Origin: Lunularia cruciata
Taxonomy: Eukaryota; Streptophyta; Marchantiopsida; Lunulariales; Lunulariaceae
Length of the DNA stretch: 64,000 nt
Direction of reading: 5' to 3'
NCBI GenBank assembly: GCA_948567375.1
Contig: OX419760.1
Span: 35,774,001 to 35,838,000 of the forward strand
Shown here piece after piece: positions 23,983 to 33,982 of the stretch (its first letter is position 1; the number at the start of each line of letters is the position of its first letter). Both the position numbers and the translations under genes were made by a program. The notes under the pieces were generated by a model. It did not search any database, had not been told where the DNA came from, and saw nothing but the letters and a program-made list of their open reading frames with translations.

Positions 23983-24107
23983 AACTAGCTTAGCTTGCAC
24001 GCCAAGTAGGCGGCTTCTTTAGAAGCTTCCTAGTTAACTTGGCTTGCACTCCAAGAAAGCGGCTCAAGGAAACTTCTTGAGAAGCTTCAAGGGTCTTGTA
24101 TGCTACC

Positions 24108-24115
24108 TATAAATA
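24108..24115 (+). promoter_or_regulatory. gypsy-2 LTR TATA box
   Basis: TATAAATA lies about 110 bases before the LTR end and is conserved in the right LTR (29,317-29,324) and the solo LTR (49,423-49,430). It probably positions the start of the genomic RNA. Confidence 0.65.
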
Positions 24116-24220
24116 CCAAGGCCGAAGCTCATGCTAGGCATTCGGAGTTTTCCCTCATTCAAGTGTCCCAATGTGAGCTTCCATTCTCCTATTTCTCTCC
24201 TCGGTTTTGGTCTTTTACAT

Positions 24221-24232
24221 TGGTATTAGAGC
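24221..24232 (+). promoter_or_regulatory. gypsy-2 primer-binding site (Met-tRNA type)
   Basis: TGGTATTAGAGC lies one base after the 5' LTR. It differs at one position from TGGTATCAGAGC, the site complementary to the 3' end of plant initiator Met-tRNA. Confidence 0.85.
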
Positions 24233-24487
24233 AAGAATGGGATGGATGGAATTTATGGACCACCAAATCCACTTCCGCCAAACCATTGGGACTTTCATGT
24301 CCAGATATTACCAAAGCATCGTTTCACACAATTCATCACCTCACGCTTTGGGCAGGATTTTCTACATATGATCACCGTGTCAGAGGAACTCTTGATACTT
24401 CCAGTTGTAACTTATGGAGAACGGTGGACGTGTTGTATCTACGTGTTAATCAACTAGATAAATTGCAGGTAGTGGAATAGAGTAGTA

Positions 24488-25390
24488 GTGATGGCGGCAA
24501 TACCGGATGTTATCCTTGCAATGCAACAACAAATCGAGCATCTTACTCGATTGTTGGATGAACGAGACCAGCAACGACGAGAACAGATAGACAGAGCGCC
24601 AGTTCGAGATGGAGAAGATCGCATTCGATTTCCGAAACCCAAGGTGTTTGAAGGCAAGAATCTTCCAGGCACAGTGGAGAATTTTGTGTTTGACTGTGAA
24701 CGTTACTTTGAAGTCACCAATCTTCAAGATGAGCGGAAACAAATTCTCTTGGCTTCTAGCCAATTGGATGGAGTGGCAAAACTTTGGTGGCAATTCCGAG
24801 TAGAAAGAGCTGAACGACAAATTGTTACACCAATTTTTACATGGGCAGAATTCAAAGATGCAATACTTGGTCGATTTCAGACTATAAATGCCACCCGAGC
24901 TGCACAAGATAAATTGGCGGAGTTGAGGCAGATTGGCTCAGTGAGAAGCTACATCACACAATTCCAGAATATCATCATGCAAATTCCAGATATCCAAGAA
25001 GATGAAGTTCTGGATCGATTTGTGCGAGGATTGAAGTCACAAACCAGATTGGAGGTGACCATGCGAGAGCCACAGAATGTAGAACAAGCCATGCAATTGG
25101 CTGAGCGCTTTGATTCCTTAGTTGCGACAACTTGGTCTCGACCTCGACCTACACAAAACCCACCAGTACCACGAGTGGAAGAACCGGTACCAATGGAGAT
25201 TGATGCTATCCAACGAAGACCACTTGGCACAACAGATAGAGAAAGATTACGACAAAATGGAGGTTGTTTTTATTGTCGCCAATTGGGGCATCGCATTGCT
25301 GAATGTCCACTCAAGAATGGACGACCTCGACAAGTTGCCCAAGTGGAGGTTGTGGAGCGGAATGATCAGGGAAACGAGGAATCCCAGTAG
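24488..25390 (+). CDS. gag: gypsy-2 Gag (capsid and nucleocapsid)
   Basis: An intact frame of 300 residues. It assembles the particle and binds element RNA. The first third contains a coiled-coil-like stretch ([18 protein letters not shown]). A Retrotrans_gag capsid domain follows, at about residues 40-200, with [38 protein letters not shown] and [19 protein letters not shown] knuckle, [14 protein letters not shown], lies at about 259-272. I take the first Met (MMAAIP); the second Met differs by one codon. The frame ends at 25,390 and overlaps the -1 frame in which pol is open from about 25,366, so pol may be made by -1 frameshifting or the break may be mutational. Confidence 0.9.
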   Translation: MMAAIPDVILAMQQQIEHLTRLLDERDQQRREQIDRAPVRDGEDRIRFPKPKVFEGKNLPGTVENFVFDCERYFEVTNLQDERKQILLASSQLDGVAKLWWQFRVERAERQIVTPIFTWAEFKDAILGRFQTINATRAAQDKLAELRQIGSVRSYITQFQNIIMQIPDIQEDEVLDRFVRGLKSQTRLEVTMREPQNVEQAMQLAERFDSLVATTWSRPRPTQNPPVPRVEEPVPMEIDAIQRRPLGTTDRERLRQNGGCFYCRQLGHRIAECPLKNGRPRQVAQVEVVERNDQGNEESQ

Positions 25391-27084
25391 GACATTTCGA
25401 GCCGCCTACTGGGAGCTTGATTAGTTCCAATGGGATTGAAGGCTCGACCTATGCAAGTTTGCTTCACTTGCAAGGTATGATATCTAATCAGGGTTGTAGA
25501 ATTTTGGTTGATTCTGGAAGTTCAGAGAATTGCATGTCTATGCAAGTAGCAAAGGAGTTGGGTATTCCTATCAAGCCAGTGATTGGAAGTAGTTTGATGA
25601 TGGCGGATGGTAGAAAGGGTTCTGCATTCCGCACCTTGCATCCTGTTACCTTCAAGATTGGGAAGGAGTATTTGGAGTGTATGAGGTTTGTAGTGGCACC
25701 TCTACACTATGATATCATTCTGGGTCTACCTTGGCTTGAATGTCATAAGGTTCAATTTGATTGGACCCGACACCAAATTCAAGTACAACACCAAGGTAGG
25801 AATTTCCGATTAGATTGTCTGGCACCTCTGAGTAAGACACCTAAGATTAGTCAGTCCCAAGATGGGAAGTTTGTCGAGAAGGTAGCCATAGAGCGAATCT
25901 GGAAGGGAGATGAGTCCCAAGATGGGAAGTTTGCCAGGAAGGCAACAATGGAGCAAGCTCGGAAGAGAGATGAGTCCCTAGAAGGGAAGTTTGTTAATGA
26001 AGCAGCCATAGAGCAAGCTTTGGAGGAAGATAAGTCTATATTCGCAGTGTGGATCAAGCCGATTGCACAAGAACAATCTGAGGAGGGCCAAGTGCCGCAT
26101 CAAGCGACAGTTGATCGGATAGTTCAAGAGTTTGTAGATGTGTTTCCGGATGATCTGCCAAAGGGATTACCCTCTGATCGAGGTATGCCCTTCAAGATCG
26201 AGTTATTGCCAAGGAGTACTCTAGTGAGTAGACCAATCTATCGGCTCTCACCAAAGGAGTTGGAGGAGTTGCGAACAACACTTACAGAGTTGTTGGAGAA
26301 GGATTTCATACGACATAGTACCTCCCCTTGGGGAGCACCGGTACTATTTGTTCCAAAGAAGGATGGAGGACTTCGTTTCTGTATTGATTACCGTGGGCTC
26401 AATAAGCAAACCGTGAAGAATGCATATCCCTTGCCTCGGATCGATGACTTGCTTGATCAATTAAGTGGAGCACGATACTTTTCCAAGCTAGATCTTCGTA
26501 GCGGCTATTGGCAAATTCCTATTGAAGGAGAGGACGTGAAAAAGACTGCCTTTCGTACAAGGTATGGACATTTTGAGTGGAGAGTTCTACCTTTCGGACT
26601 CACTAATGCTCCAACAGTCTTCATGGATCAGATGCATCGGGTGTTGGAGGGGCTCTTGGATCAGTCTGTGGTAGTGTTCTTAGATGATGTCTTAATCTAT
26701 AGTAGGACAGAGGCAGAACACATGAATCATGTGCGAGAAGTCCTAAGGCGACTACGACAGTGGAAATTTTACTGCAAGAAGTCAAAGTGTGCTTTTTGGC
26801 AAAAGGAGGTTACCTTCTTGGGTCATAAGATCTCATTAGAGGGGATCAAGATGGAAGAAGAGAAGATCAAGGCCATTACTGATTGGCCTACCCCAAAAGA
26901 TGCTACTGAAGTACGAGCGTTCAACAGATTGGCCAGTTTTTACCGACGGTTCATCCACTATTATGCTCACGTGGCTGCACCATTGACTGACCTCTTGGGA
27001 AAGAACTCAAGCTTCCAATGGACCACCAAGCATGAAGAAGCATTCCAGAAGTTAAAGCATATGGTGACCAATTCAACCATATGA
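25366..27084 (+). pseudogene. pol: gypsy-2 Pol part 1: protease and reverse transcriptase
   Basis: The frame is open from about 25,366; the first Met is at 25,417. The aspartic protease motif ILVDSGSS begins near residue 29 counted from that Met, and IILGLPWLE is the second protease block. A spacer of about 90 residues holds three diverged 60-base repeats containing SQDGKF or SLEGKF (25,850-26,035). The RT follows: [45 protein letters not shown] and the active site [12 protein letters not shown], then TFLGHKIS and the connection to RNase H. The frame ends early at 27,084 because of a frameshift about 10 bases upstream. RNase H continues in another frame at 27,101. Length and order match plant chromoviruses. 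Confidence 0.9.
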
Positions 27085-28318
27085 TCCTCAACTACCTTGT
27101 GTGGTTGATTTTGATGCTTCTAACTTTGCAATTGGAGCTGTGTTGCAACAAGAATTTCCAGATGGACTACATCCTATTGCCTTTGTGTCTCGCCGACTAA
27201 ATACAGCTGAAAGAAATTACTCTGCTCGAGATCGGGAACAACTTGCAATGGTATATGCCACCAAGGTATGGAGGCATTATCTCTTGGGGAAACAAGTGAT
27301 CATGCAAACTGATCACAAGCCATTGTTGCAAACCTTACACCTAGAGCACATGAAGAGTCGACATCATCGATGGGAAGAGCAACTCCAATTGTTCGACATC
27401 AAACTTGAGTACAAACCAGGTCGGTTCCATGTCATCCCTAATGCTCTATCACGACGACCTGATTTGAAGTCTCTTCCTCTCATCGCGGCAGCAATTACAA
27501 TGGTGTCAATTGATCCCAAGATTCATGACGAGTTTCGGTTAGCCCTACAGCAAGATCCCTTCTTCCAAATGGTACACGGTCGTCTAACAGCACGCAACAA
27601 GGAGTACAACACCTTCTCCTTCAAGGAAGGCCTTTTATTCCATGCAAACCAGATCTATGTTCCAACCAAAGGTGATCTTCAACTTGTGCGCCTTCAAGAA
27701 GCCCATGATTTACCAATAGCTAGTCACATGGGAGTGGACAAGACCTTGGGCACCCTCCAACGCCAATGGTGGTGGCCGAACATGACACGAGATGTTCGAG
27801 ACTTTGTCCGATCATGTGAGAGTTGCCAACGGAACAAGGCCAGCAACCAAAAGCCGAGTGGACTCCTTCAACCACTCGCCATTCCATCCGCTCGTTGGGA
27901 GCATGTGAGCTTGGATCTCATCACATCCTTGCCAAAGACAAAACAAGGACACACCGCAATTGTGGTGTTTGTGGATAAGTTTAGTAAGCAAATCCACTTG
28001 GCACCAACCTATGATACCGTGGATGCTCCAACCTTAGCGCAAATCTACTTCGACAATGTCTTCAAGCATCATGGGATGCCACGTGTACTCATCTCCGACC
28101 GTGATCCTCGATTTACCGGGAAGTTTTGGCAAGCACTCTTCCAGATACTCGGCACCAAGCTTGCTTTGTCCACGGCCTATCATCCTCAAACTGATGGACA
28201 AACCGAACGCGCCAATCGTACATTGGAGGATATGTTGCGGGCCTTTGTCAATGTCCACCATACCAACTGGGATGAATGTCTTACAGCTGCAGAATTTGTC
28301 TACAACAATTCCAAATAG
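27085..28318 (+). pseudogene. pol: gypsy-2 Pol part 2: RNase H and integrase
   Basis: This continues Pol after the frameshift. RNase H: VDFDASNFAIGAVLQQ, FVSRRLNTAERNYS, and TDHKPL. The integrase zinc region has His in EAHDLPIASHMG and Cys in CESCQRNK. The catalytic core has Asp in HVSLDLITSLPK, Asp in VLISDRDPRFTG and Glu in TDGQTERANRTL, so all three acidic residues are intact. The frame is cut by an in-frame TAG at 28,316-28,318 in the context YNNSK-stop-ASTGFSPF. The same frame then continues undamaged, so this is a single nonsense mutation. Confidence 0.9.
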
Positions 28319-29071
28319 GCAAGCACTGGATTTTCTCCCTTCTTTCTCAATTTTGGCCAAGATCCGCTTGTTCCAGATTCTCTTCTTGCTCCCCCTCCCT
28401 CTCAGGTTCCTCATACTTCTACATTCTTGACCACTATATCCCAATCTCTCCAACAAGCCAAATCTCACCTCCTTGTTGCTCAGAATCGCCAAAAACAATA
28501 TGTAGACCATCATCGTCGTGATCTCACCTTTGAAGTTGGTGATAAAGTCATGCTATCCTCTAGTAACCTCCCTCTCCCACTTGATACCCAAGTTCGTAAA
28601 CTTGCTCCTAATTGGATAGGACCCTTTGATATCACCCACATTATCTCTCCTGTTGCTTATCGTCTTGCCTTACCTTGTCACATGCGTATCCATCCTATCT
28701 TTCATATTTCCAAGTTGAAACCCTTTGTTCCTAACCCTTCTTCCTTTTCCTCTCGAGTCCAACCTCCCCCTCTTCCTGTCCCTATCAATGATCATGAGGA
28801 GTACGAAGTTGATCGTATCCTTGCGCGTCGCCATATTCAACGAGGCCGTCACCAACATACGGAGTACAAGGTCCTTTGGAAAGGGTATCTCCTTCACAAT
28901 GCTACATGGGAATCTCTTTCTCACCTCCAGAATGCACAGATGGCCATCAAGGAATTCGAAGCTTCACTGGCAACGAGGACGTCACCAACTAGCGGCGGGG
29001 GAATATGTAACAATATGGAGTTTAGTGACGAAGTTAGTCGGGCTTACGAAGTAGAGAATAAGACAAAATAG
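28319..29071 (+). pseudogene. pol: gypsy-2 Pol part 3: integrase tail and chromodomain
   Basis: Same frame as part 2, after the TAG. It contains FLNFGQDPLVP, the integrase C-terminal GPF block (NWIGPFDITHI), the HIFHISKL-type block (HPIFHISKLKPFV), then a chromodomain at about 28,800-28,960: EYEVDRILARRH, EYKVLWKGY and ATWES. Chromodomains bind methylated histone tails and guide integration, usually to heterochromatin. The frame crosses the polypurine tract and ends 66 bases inside the 3' LTR, so the last 22 or so residues are LTR-encoded, as seen in some other gypsy elements. Confidence 0.88.
28991..29005 (+). promoter_or_regulatory. gypsy-2 polypurine tract
   Basis: AGCGGCGGGGGAATA lies directly before the 3' LTR start. 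It is the expected primer for second-strand synthesis and is also translated as part of the Pol C-terminus. Confidence 0.8.
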
Positions 29072-29428
29072 CCTAGAATATTCTAGAAGCATCTAAGAAG
29101 CTTCTTAGGAAGCTTCCCAACTAGTTAACTTGCGCCCTAAGCAGGTAGCTTCTAGAAGGAAGCTTCTAGAAGCTTCTAACTAGCTTAGCTTGCACGCCAA
29201 GTAGGCGGCTTCTAGAAGGAAGCTTCTTGAGAAGCTTCCTAGTTAACTTGGCTTGCACTCCAAGAAAGCGGCTCAAGGAAAATTCTTGAGAAGCTTCAAG
29301 GGTCTTGTATGCTACCTATAAATACCAAGGCCGAAGCTCATGCTAGGCATTCGGAGTTTTCCCTCATTCAAGTGTCCCAATGTGAGCTTCCATTCTCCTA
29401 TTTCTCTCCTTGGTTTTGGTCTTTTACA
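29006..29428 (+). repeat. gypsy-2 3' LTR
   Basis: This 423-base LTR is nearly identical to 23,811-24,219. It has an extra 14 bases near 29,209-29,232 that add another TTCTAGAAGGAAGCTTC word, and three visible substitutions. It holds the same heat-shock element (29,158-29,177) and TATA box (29,317-29,324). Confidence 0.93.
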
Positions 29429-29433
29429 CCGGA
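29429..29433. repeat. Target-site duplication of gypsy-2 (right)
   Basis: CCGGA matches 23,806-23,810. The LINE-1 sequence resumes directly after it, as shown by comparison with uninterrupted LINE-C around 59,118-59,160. Confidence 0.9.
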
Positions 29434-29834
29434 GCAAGAACGTAGACGTGTTCTAGTAGCTTGAGGAATGGACGAGTCAACTAAGAGAGAATGTAGCGTA
29501 TGCTCACATTGTTGTTCCATCAAGGAAGACTATAAACCTCTAGTCCAAGCTGACGATAATGAAGCAAACGGTGTAAAACCCTTTCGTGCTCGAGGGGATA
29601 GACTATCTCTCGTTTGCCGCAATAACACCTGGAGAGAAAAGGATCCTCTCTCCACCTATGTCACATAAGTCTCCAAAACTGGCCTATCAGCAACCACAAA
29701 ACAAGAGGAAAGTAGGGGTGCCGAGAAAGCCCAACTACCCAAAAACACTATAGGTACCATCTCCTCCATAGAAAGCAAGCCAACCCCACCACATGAGATC
29801 GGTGGAGCCGTCTATCTACGTGTCAAATCCCATA

Positions 29835-30797
29835 TCACACACTCAAAAGTCCTTGGTCCAATAATATCACCAAAGACTCCATAATCCTCCTATCAAATGC
29901 TCTCAGACGTGATAGGAAGGACGGTGAGGGAGGGACTGTACAGATGAGGTATGATGGTTGACGAGCATTACTAGAAGAGAGTATACCAAATGCCACCTGC
30001 GGATCTTCTAGGAATGGAAGGTCATCTACATGGAGAACATCCTCTACAAGTGCAACGTCCAAGAAGCATGTGACAAAATCCTCCGATCCTACTGGCACTC
30101 CAAGAACACAAAGTCCATCTGTAGATATGATACACCCCTCTGAAAGCTCAAGGTGGGGAGGGATACCTAAAGGGGACCATGCCCTACACTTTGACACCTT
30201 GACTCTCAAGCTTACTAGATGTAGCTCGGTAGTCAAGTAGTCAAAGGCTTGCCTAATCTGATCTACAAGGCCTACGATGTATGTATCATTTGCCAAGGAG
30301 TGAAATACACAACCTGGCATGGCCAAAGTAGTAGATAGGAGAGCTCTAAAGTGAACCATGGCAAATAAGGGCCCCCCCAAAGGATCTTCCTGACGTGTAC
30401 CAACAGCTGACTCCAAGACGGTGCCTCCTTCCTATGAACCACCATGCTGGTAGTAAAGGGAAGCAGGAGAGCCATAAAAAGACCGCACAAAAGGAATGAG
30501 ACTTGCCAAGGATCCACCAGCCTCCCTAAGCTCTCTAAAGATGGATGCACGTGAGACGCTATTAAAAGCGTTCTCAACATCCACCTATAGGATGACCCAC
30601 TCCGGATGGCTATTTAGGAGTGCTCTAATGCCTAGAGATATAGCCTCACATCCTCCAAGTGTAGTTACTCCAAACTGATGTGGACTAAGGTGTTGTCGAA
30701 AGTGAGAATGATGCTGAATGACAATGGTACGACTGACCAAACGCAAAAAGATCTCTCCAATAGCAATCAGTCTAATGCCTCTCGTGTCCTTCTCCAT
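29835..30797 (-). pseudogene. LINE-1 reverse transcriptase domain
   Basis: Blocks in order: RGIRLIAIGEIFLRLVSRTI, HLSPHQFGVTTLGGCEAI, and after a frame change the catalytic domain with GTRQEDPLGGPLFAMVHF and CVFHSLANDTYIVG. Non-LTR RTs have ADD at this active site. Here it reads AND, a Gly/Ala-Asn change at a catalytic Asp, whereas LINE-C keeps LADDT. CVLGVPVGSEDF and FLSRLRAFDRRIM follow, also typical of this plant LINE group. The copy is inactive. Confidence 0.82.
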
Positions 30798-31665
30798 CGC
30801 GAGAAGTCAACTAACACCTAACACCCGACTAACAAACATAGGAATGTCTCCTCTCGCTATTGCTATAGCCACTTGAAACAACTCGGTAAAACCACTAGAA
30901 GGATCATTTGCCTGGAAGCAATCTCTAAGGTGCTCATAAACCATCCCTGACAAGCCTCTTGAGGAAAAGCGAGGGGCAGTGCACAATGCTTGTGCAAATA
31001 GCGACCTATCAAGACATAAAGGCTGCTCAGGCTGATAATCTAAGACCTCTAATGGTAGTCCCTCTATTGCTATAGGATGCAATGAGCGTAGAGAAGAGAT
31101 GGTCTCATTAGTAGGACTCGCTATAGACAAAGGGTGTAGCGCTCGTGCTGCTCTACTAAACTCTCCCGCCTAAGCCAATGTCCTACATCATCGTAATCGA
31201 GTGGAATCTGTGGTATCCTTTGGCGATGTCTGTCTCCTAAATTGTGTAGCCCTAACAGACTCCTCTTGAAGTGTTGCCCAATCCCCCACTCGGAAAAAAT
31301 CTAGCCGCCACCTCTCTATGCCCCACACGTCCCCCTCTAGCATAACGAAGACAACATTGAGGGAGTAGGAGGAATAGGAACCATGCTAATTCGTCCAAGG
31401 GATCACGTGCCAAACGATCCAGTGGTAGGCGAAAAGTCTGTCCAACCTCATCATGGAGTGTGCGGAGTAACCTATGGAATAGACGTGGACATGGAAAACT
31501 AGTCTCAAATAACCCCAAAATGCAACCCGCCTGAGAAACTAACCACTCACACAACTTGATCGGTATCCCTCGGACGATCAACGAAGGTATAGAAGAAGCG
31601 TGCATAATCCCGAGTGTCACTGCTGTCGATGTGGTCGCTCATCTCACGTGGATATCCCAAGTGGT

Positions 31666-31866
31666 CTAATCATAGTCCTTATGCATCCTTCCCACATGGA
31701 TCTTTACCTCTTGCGAGGTAAAGCGTCGGTGACACACCGGGCATGGTGTATCCCGACCCGCTCTAGGCAACCTCACATGGGAAAGTGTAACCATGGCTAG
31801 CACAAGAATAGTGATAGTAACACATGTTGCTCCTCTCCATATTTCCCCATATCTGCAAAAACACAA
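31666..31866 (-). pseudogene. LINE-1 N-terminal C2H2 zinc finger
   Basis: CPVCHRRFTSQEVKIHVGRMH fits C-x2-C-x11-H-x4-H, with Cys codons near 31,743 and 31,734 and the His codons near 31,698 and 31,683. R2-like elements place such fingers at the N-terminus for binding their target DNA. The equivalent in LINE-C (about 61,425-61,360) is degraded. The residues before the finger are of low confidence. Confidence 0.7.
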
Positions 31867-32230
31867 CCCCTCACATCACAACTCACATAAGAAAACAATC
31901 TCTCCAAACTCTAAAATCTGTAAGATTTTAGAATTTTCAATTTCCATTTCCAAAATTTTCAAACTAAATTCATCTAGAACTTAGTCATGAAAACCAAAAA
32001 ATTGTAAATAAAAATTCTTAACCCCTCACTTTCAATGTATAATGATCACTCTAAACCCTAAAAAACTAAAAATCTTCACAACTTTCTACTCCATTCTCCA
32101 TAGTCTTCAATCAGCAGAACAGAAATTGAAAAACGAAGAAAAGAAAGTCCCCATGCTCTGTCTCCACACTCTCTCGCAACCCCAGCTCCGTCTCCACACT
32201 CTCCCGCAGCTCCCCCAGCTCCATAGTCCG

Positions 32231-33980
32231 ATTCTTAAGTAGAAAGTAGTAGAAAGAAGGACAGGTGAGGTAAATCCGAAAGGTTAGAAGCGAAGTGGAA
32301 CGATTCCTGTACAGAAAAGCAATGGTGCAGTACACGCTGAAATGAATGTGACTTTTTGTGGACAGAAGCACCGAACAGAACTCTTCTCTGAATTTGCAGA
32401 CGTTCGTTTCAAGCATTTGTGCTCATGTCGGCCTAAATATGCTACTCATAATGTTTCTCACGAGTTGACTGCGTCGCCCAATCATCATGCAACTGACTCT
32501 AAGTATCTGTTGACGTGATTCATAGGTAGCGATGCAAGATGTTTGAGGACAGCAGCGTTTTAGATGTTTGAGGACAGCAGCGTTTTAGTGTAGTGTTGGA
32601 CGACTCATGAGGCATAATTTTCGACGCAAATTGCGGGAAGCATAACGGAGTAAACTGACGTTTAGACCAGAGATACTCCTACTGGTCTACTTGCTAGTAT
32701 GATGTTCTTGTCAGTATGACACGCAGAGTCATCGAGTCATTCAAGGCTTAGTAAGCCAATGTGCACAATTGTTTTCTAAGATGTAGAAAGTTCAGCACCG
32801 CTCGATGATATGCACTAGCCAAATTCACCTGCTTTAGAGTTACAGCATAGATTGTCAGGCCAACAATTGAGTTTCCCCGGCAGGAGTCACGAACAGGACG
32901 AGCATGTTTGATTCCCGTGATAAACGGATAAGTTTACCATCTGCAGGTATTTATGTCCACAACATATCTCGAGAAGGAAGACAAACTGTGGACATGAGAA
33001 GAGGCATGTAAGACTTGAAGAAAGATATCTGAGATTCATGTCCAAATTTAGTTGCACAAACTTTTCAGAGCACAGAAATATTGACAGAAGTGGCCATGTA
33101 GGTTACGAGGAAGGGATCGACAGCAATTCGACAATAAAGTCATTACTTACAGCAAGAGCGGCTGTCAAAAATCTAAATATGCACAACTCACGCCACAAGA
33201 GACAAAGGTCATGCAAGAGTGTGAATTTAAACTTCATTGGTGAGACAAATCAAGAGACCGACGAGCTGGAAGTTCTGAGCTCTGACTTCAATCTCTGAGA
33301 TGCAAACCTCAAAACAGCGTCCATGTTCAGTGTTGGTTGACCTGCGGGCCAAACCCTGCGCCCAGACCACTACGGAGAATCTATGAGCACTTGGTGCCTC
33401 GTTCTTTACCCTAACATTCATCAAGACACCTTTCGAGGAGAGGACAATAACGATGGCAGCATCCAGATTCAAATGGGATACCGAGTCAAATGTATGACCG
33501 CAGATATACAGATTAGAATCCAAAATATGGAATGCTAACAATAGAGTACACCTACCACAGGATATGGAGAAATCCTGGTTGAAACAACTAAGAAGAACAC
33601 ACGAGTTAGGTTATCGTGCCAAGTACATTGTCACACCCTACAGACAGCAGACTTGCACTGGACATGATAGGAAAATAAAGCATATCAAATGCGCATGTGA
33701 AAGCTCGCGAGGGGCCAGAGAACATATGTCAAGCAAGTGAAACAAATTCCCTCCTGTTGCAGACCTTGCAGAAGTTTGTTAGGGTGTGTGGTTATAGGGA
33801 CCACAGAGGAGTAACTGTACTCGCTGAAACAACGAAGAAATAACTCCAGAGAACATGCGTGCTTGTCAGAACAGAACGCAATCTGGCTGAAGGTGCTGTG
33901 TTGACTTCAAAGAACTTCCGAAGAATAACATGCATAAGAGGGAATAATGAGGAACAACACATGTCTCAAACGTCCACGAG
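32231..33980. other. No recognisable gene; 25-base tandem duplication
   Basis: The composition is GC-balanced. At 32,537-32,586 a 25-base unit (AGATGTTTGAGGACAGCAGC plus five bases) is perfectly duplicated. A plus-strand frame of 86 codons at 33,038-33,298 has no recognised motif. Confidence 0.4.
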
Positions 33981-33982
33981 AC

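Larger units (their letters stand above)
23811..24219 (+). repeat. gypsy-2 5' LTR
   Basis: This 409-base LTR has TG...CA ends. Its first half is a dense array of TTCTAGAA, GAAGCTTC and TTCTTGAGAAG words (heat-shock-element-like), followed by a TATA box at 24,108-24,115. The R-U5 part follows and ends at CTTTTACA. It pairs with 29,006-29,428. Confidence 0.93.
23811..29428 (+). mobile_element. gypsy-2: chromodomain Ty3/gypsy retrotransposon (chromovirus)
   Basis: A complete 5,618-base element, plus strand, inserted into LINE-1. It has LTRs of 409 and 423 bases starting TGTAAC and ending TTTACA, a CCGGA target duplication, a Met-tRNA-type primer site, gag, protease, RT, RNase H, integrase, chromodomain and polypurine tract in standard order. 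By eye the LTRs differ at three substitutions and one 14-base indel, so insertion was recent. Pol carries one frameshift near 27,075 and one TAG at 28,316-28,318, so this copy is defective but could be mobilised if a relative supplies the proteins. A solo LTR of the same family is at 49,086-49,533. Confidence 0.95.
29434..32230 (-). mobile_element. LINE-1, 5' part (zinc finger and reverse transcriptase)
   Basis: The upstream part of the non-LTR element that continues at 23,810-22,897. Together they give about 3.7 kb, the same as LINE-C. The minus strand encodes, in order, an N-terminal C2H2 zinc finger (31,743-31,681), an intervening region (31,620-30,807), and a reverse transcriptase (30,797-29,835). 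The rest up to the break encodes the RT thumb. The 5' end is placed near 32,230 because similarity to LINE-C (shared block TCAATGTATAATGATCACTC) fades there. Frameshifts and stops occur throughout. One ORF with an N-terminal zinc finger, a central RT and a C-terminal restriction-like endonuclease is the layout of R2/NeSL/Utopia-grade elements. Confidence 0.8.

Noticed and set aside
24446-24907. 153-codon minus-strand frame
   Set aside because: Antisense shadow of gypsy-2 gag.
28034-28513. 159-codon minus-strand frame
   Set aside because: Shadow of the gypsy-2 integrase coding strand.
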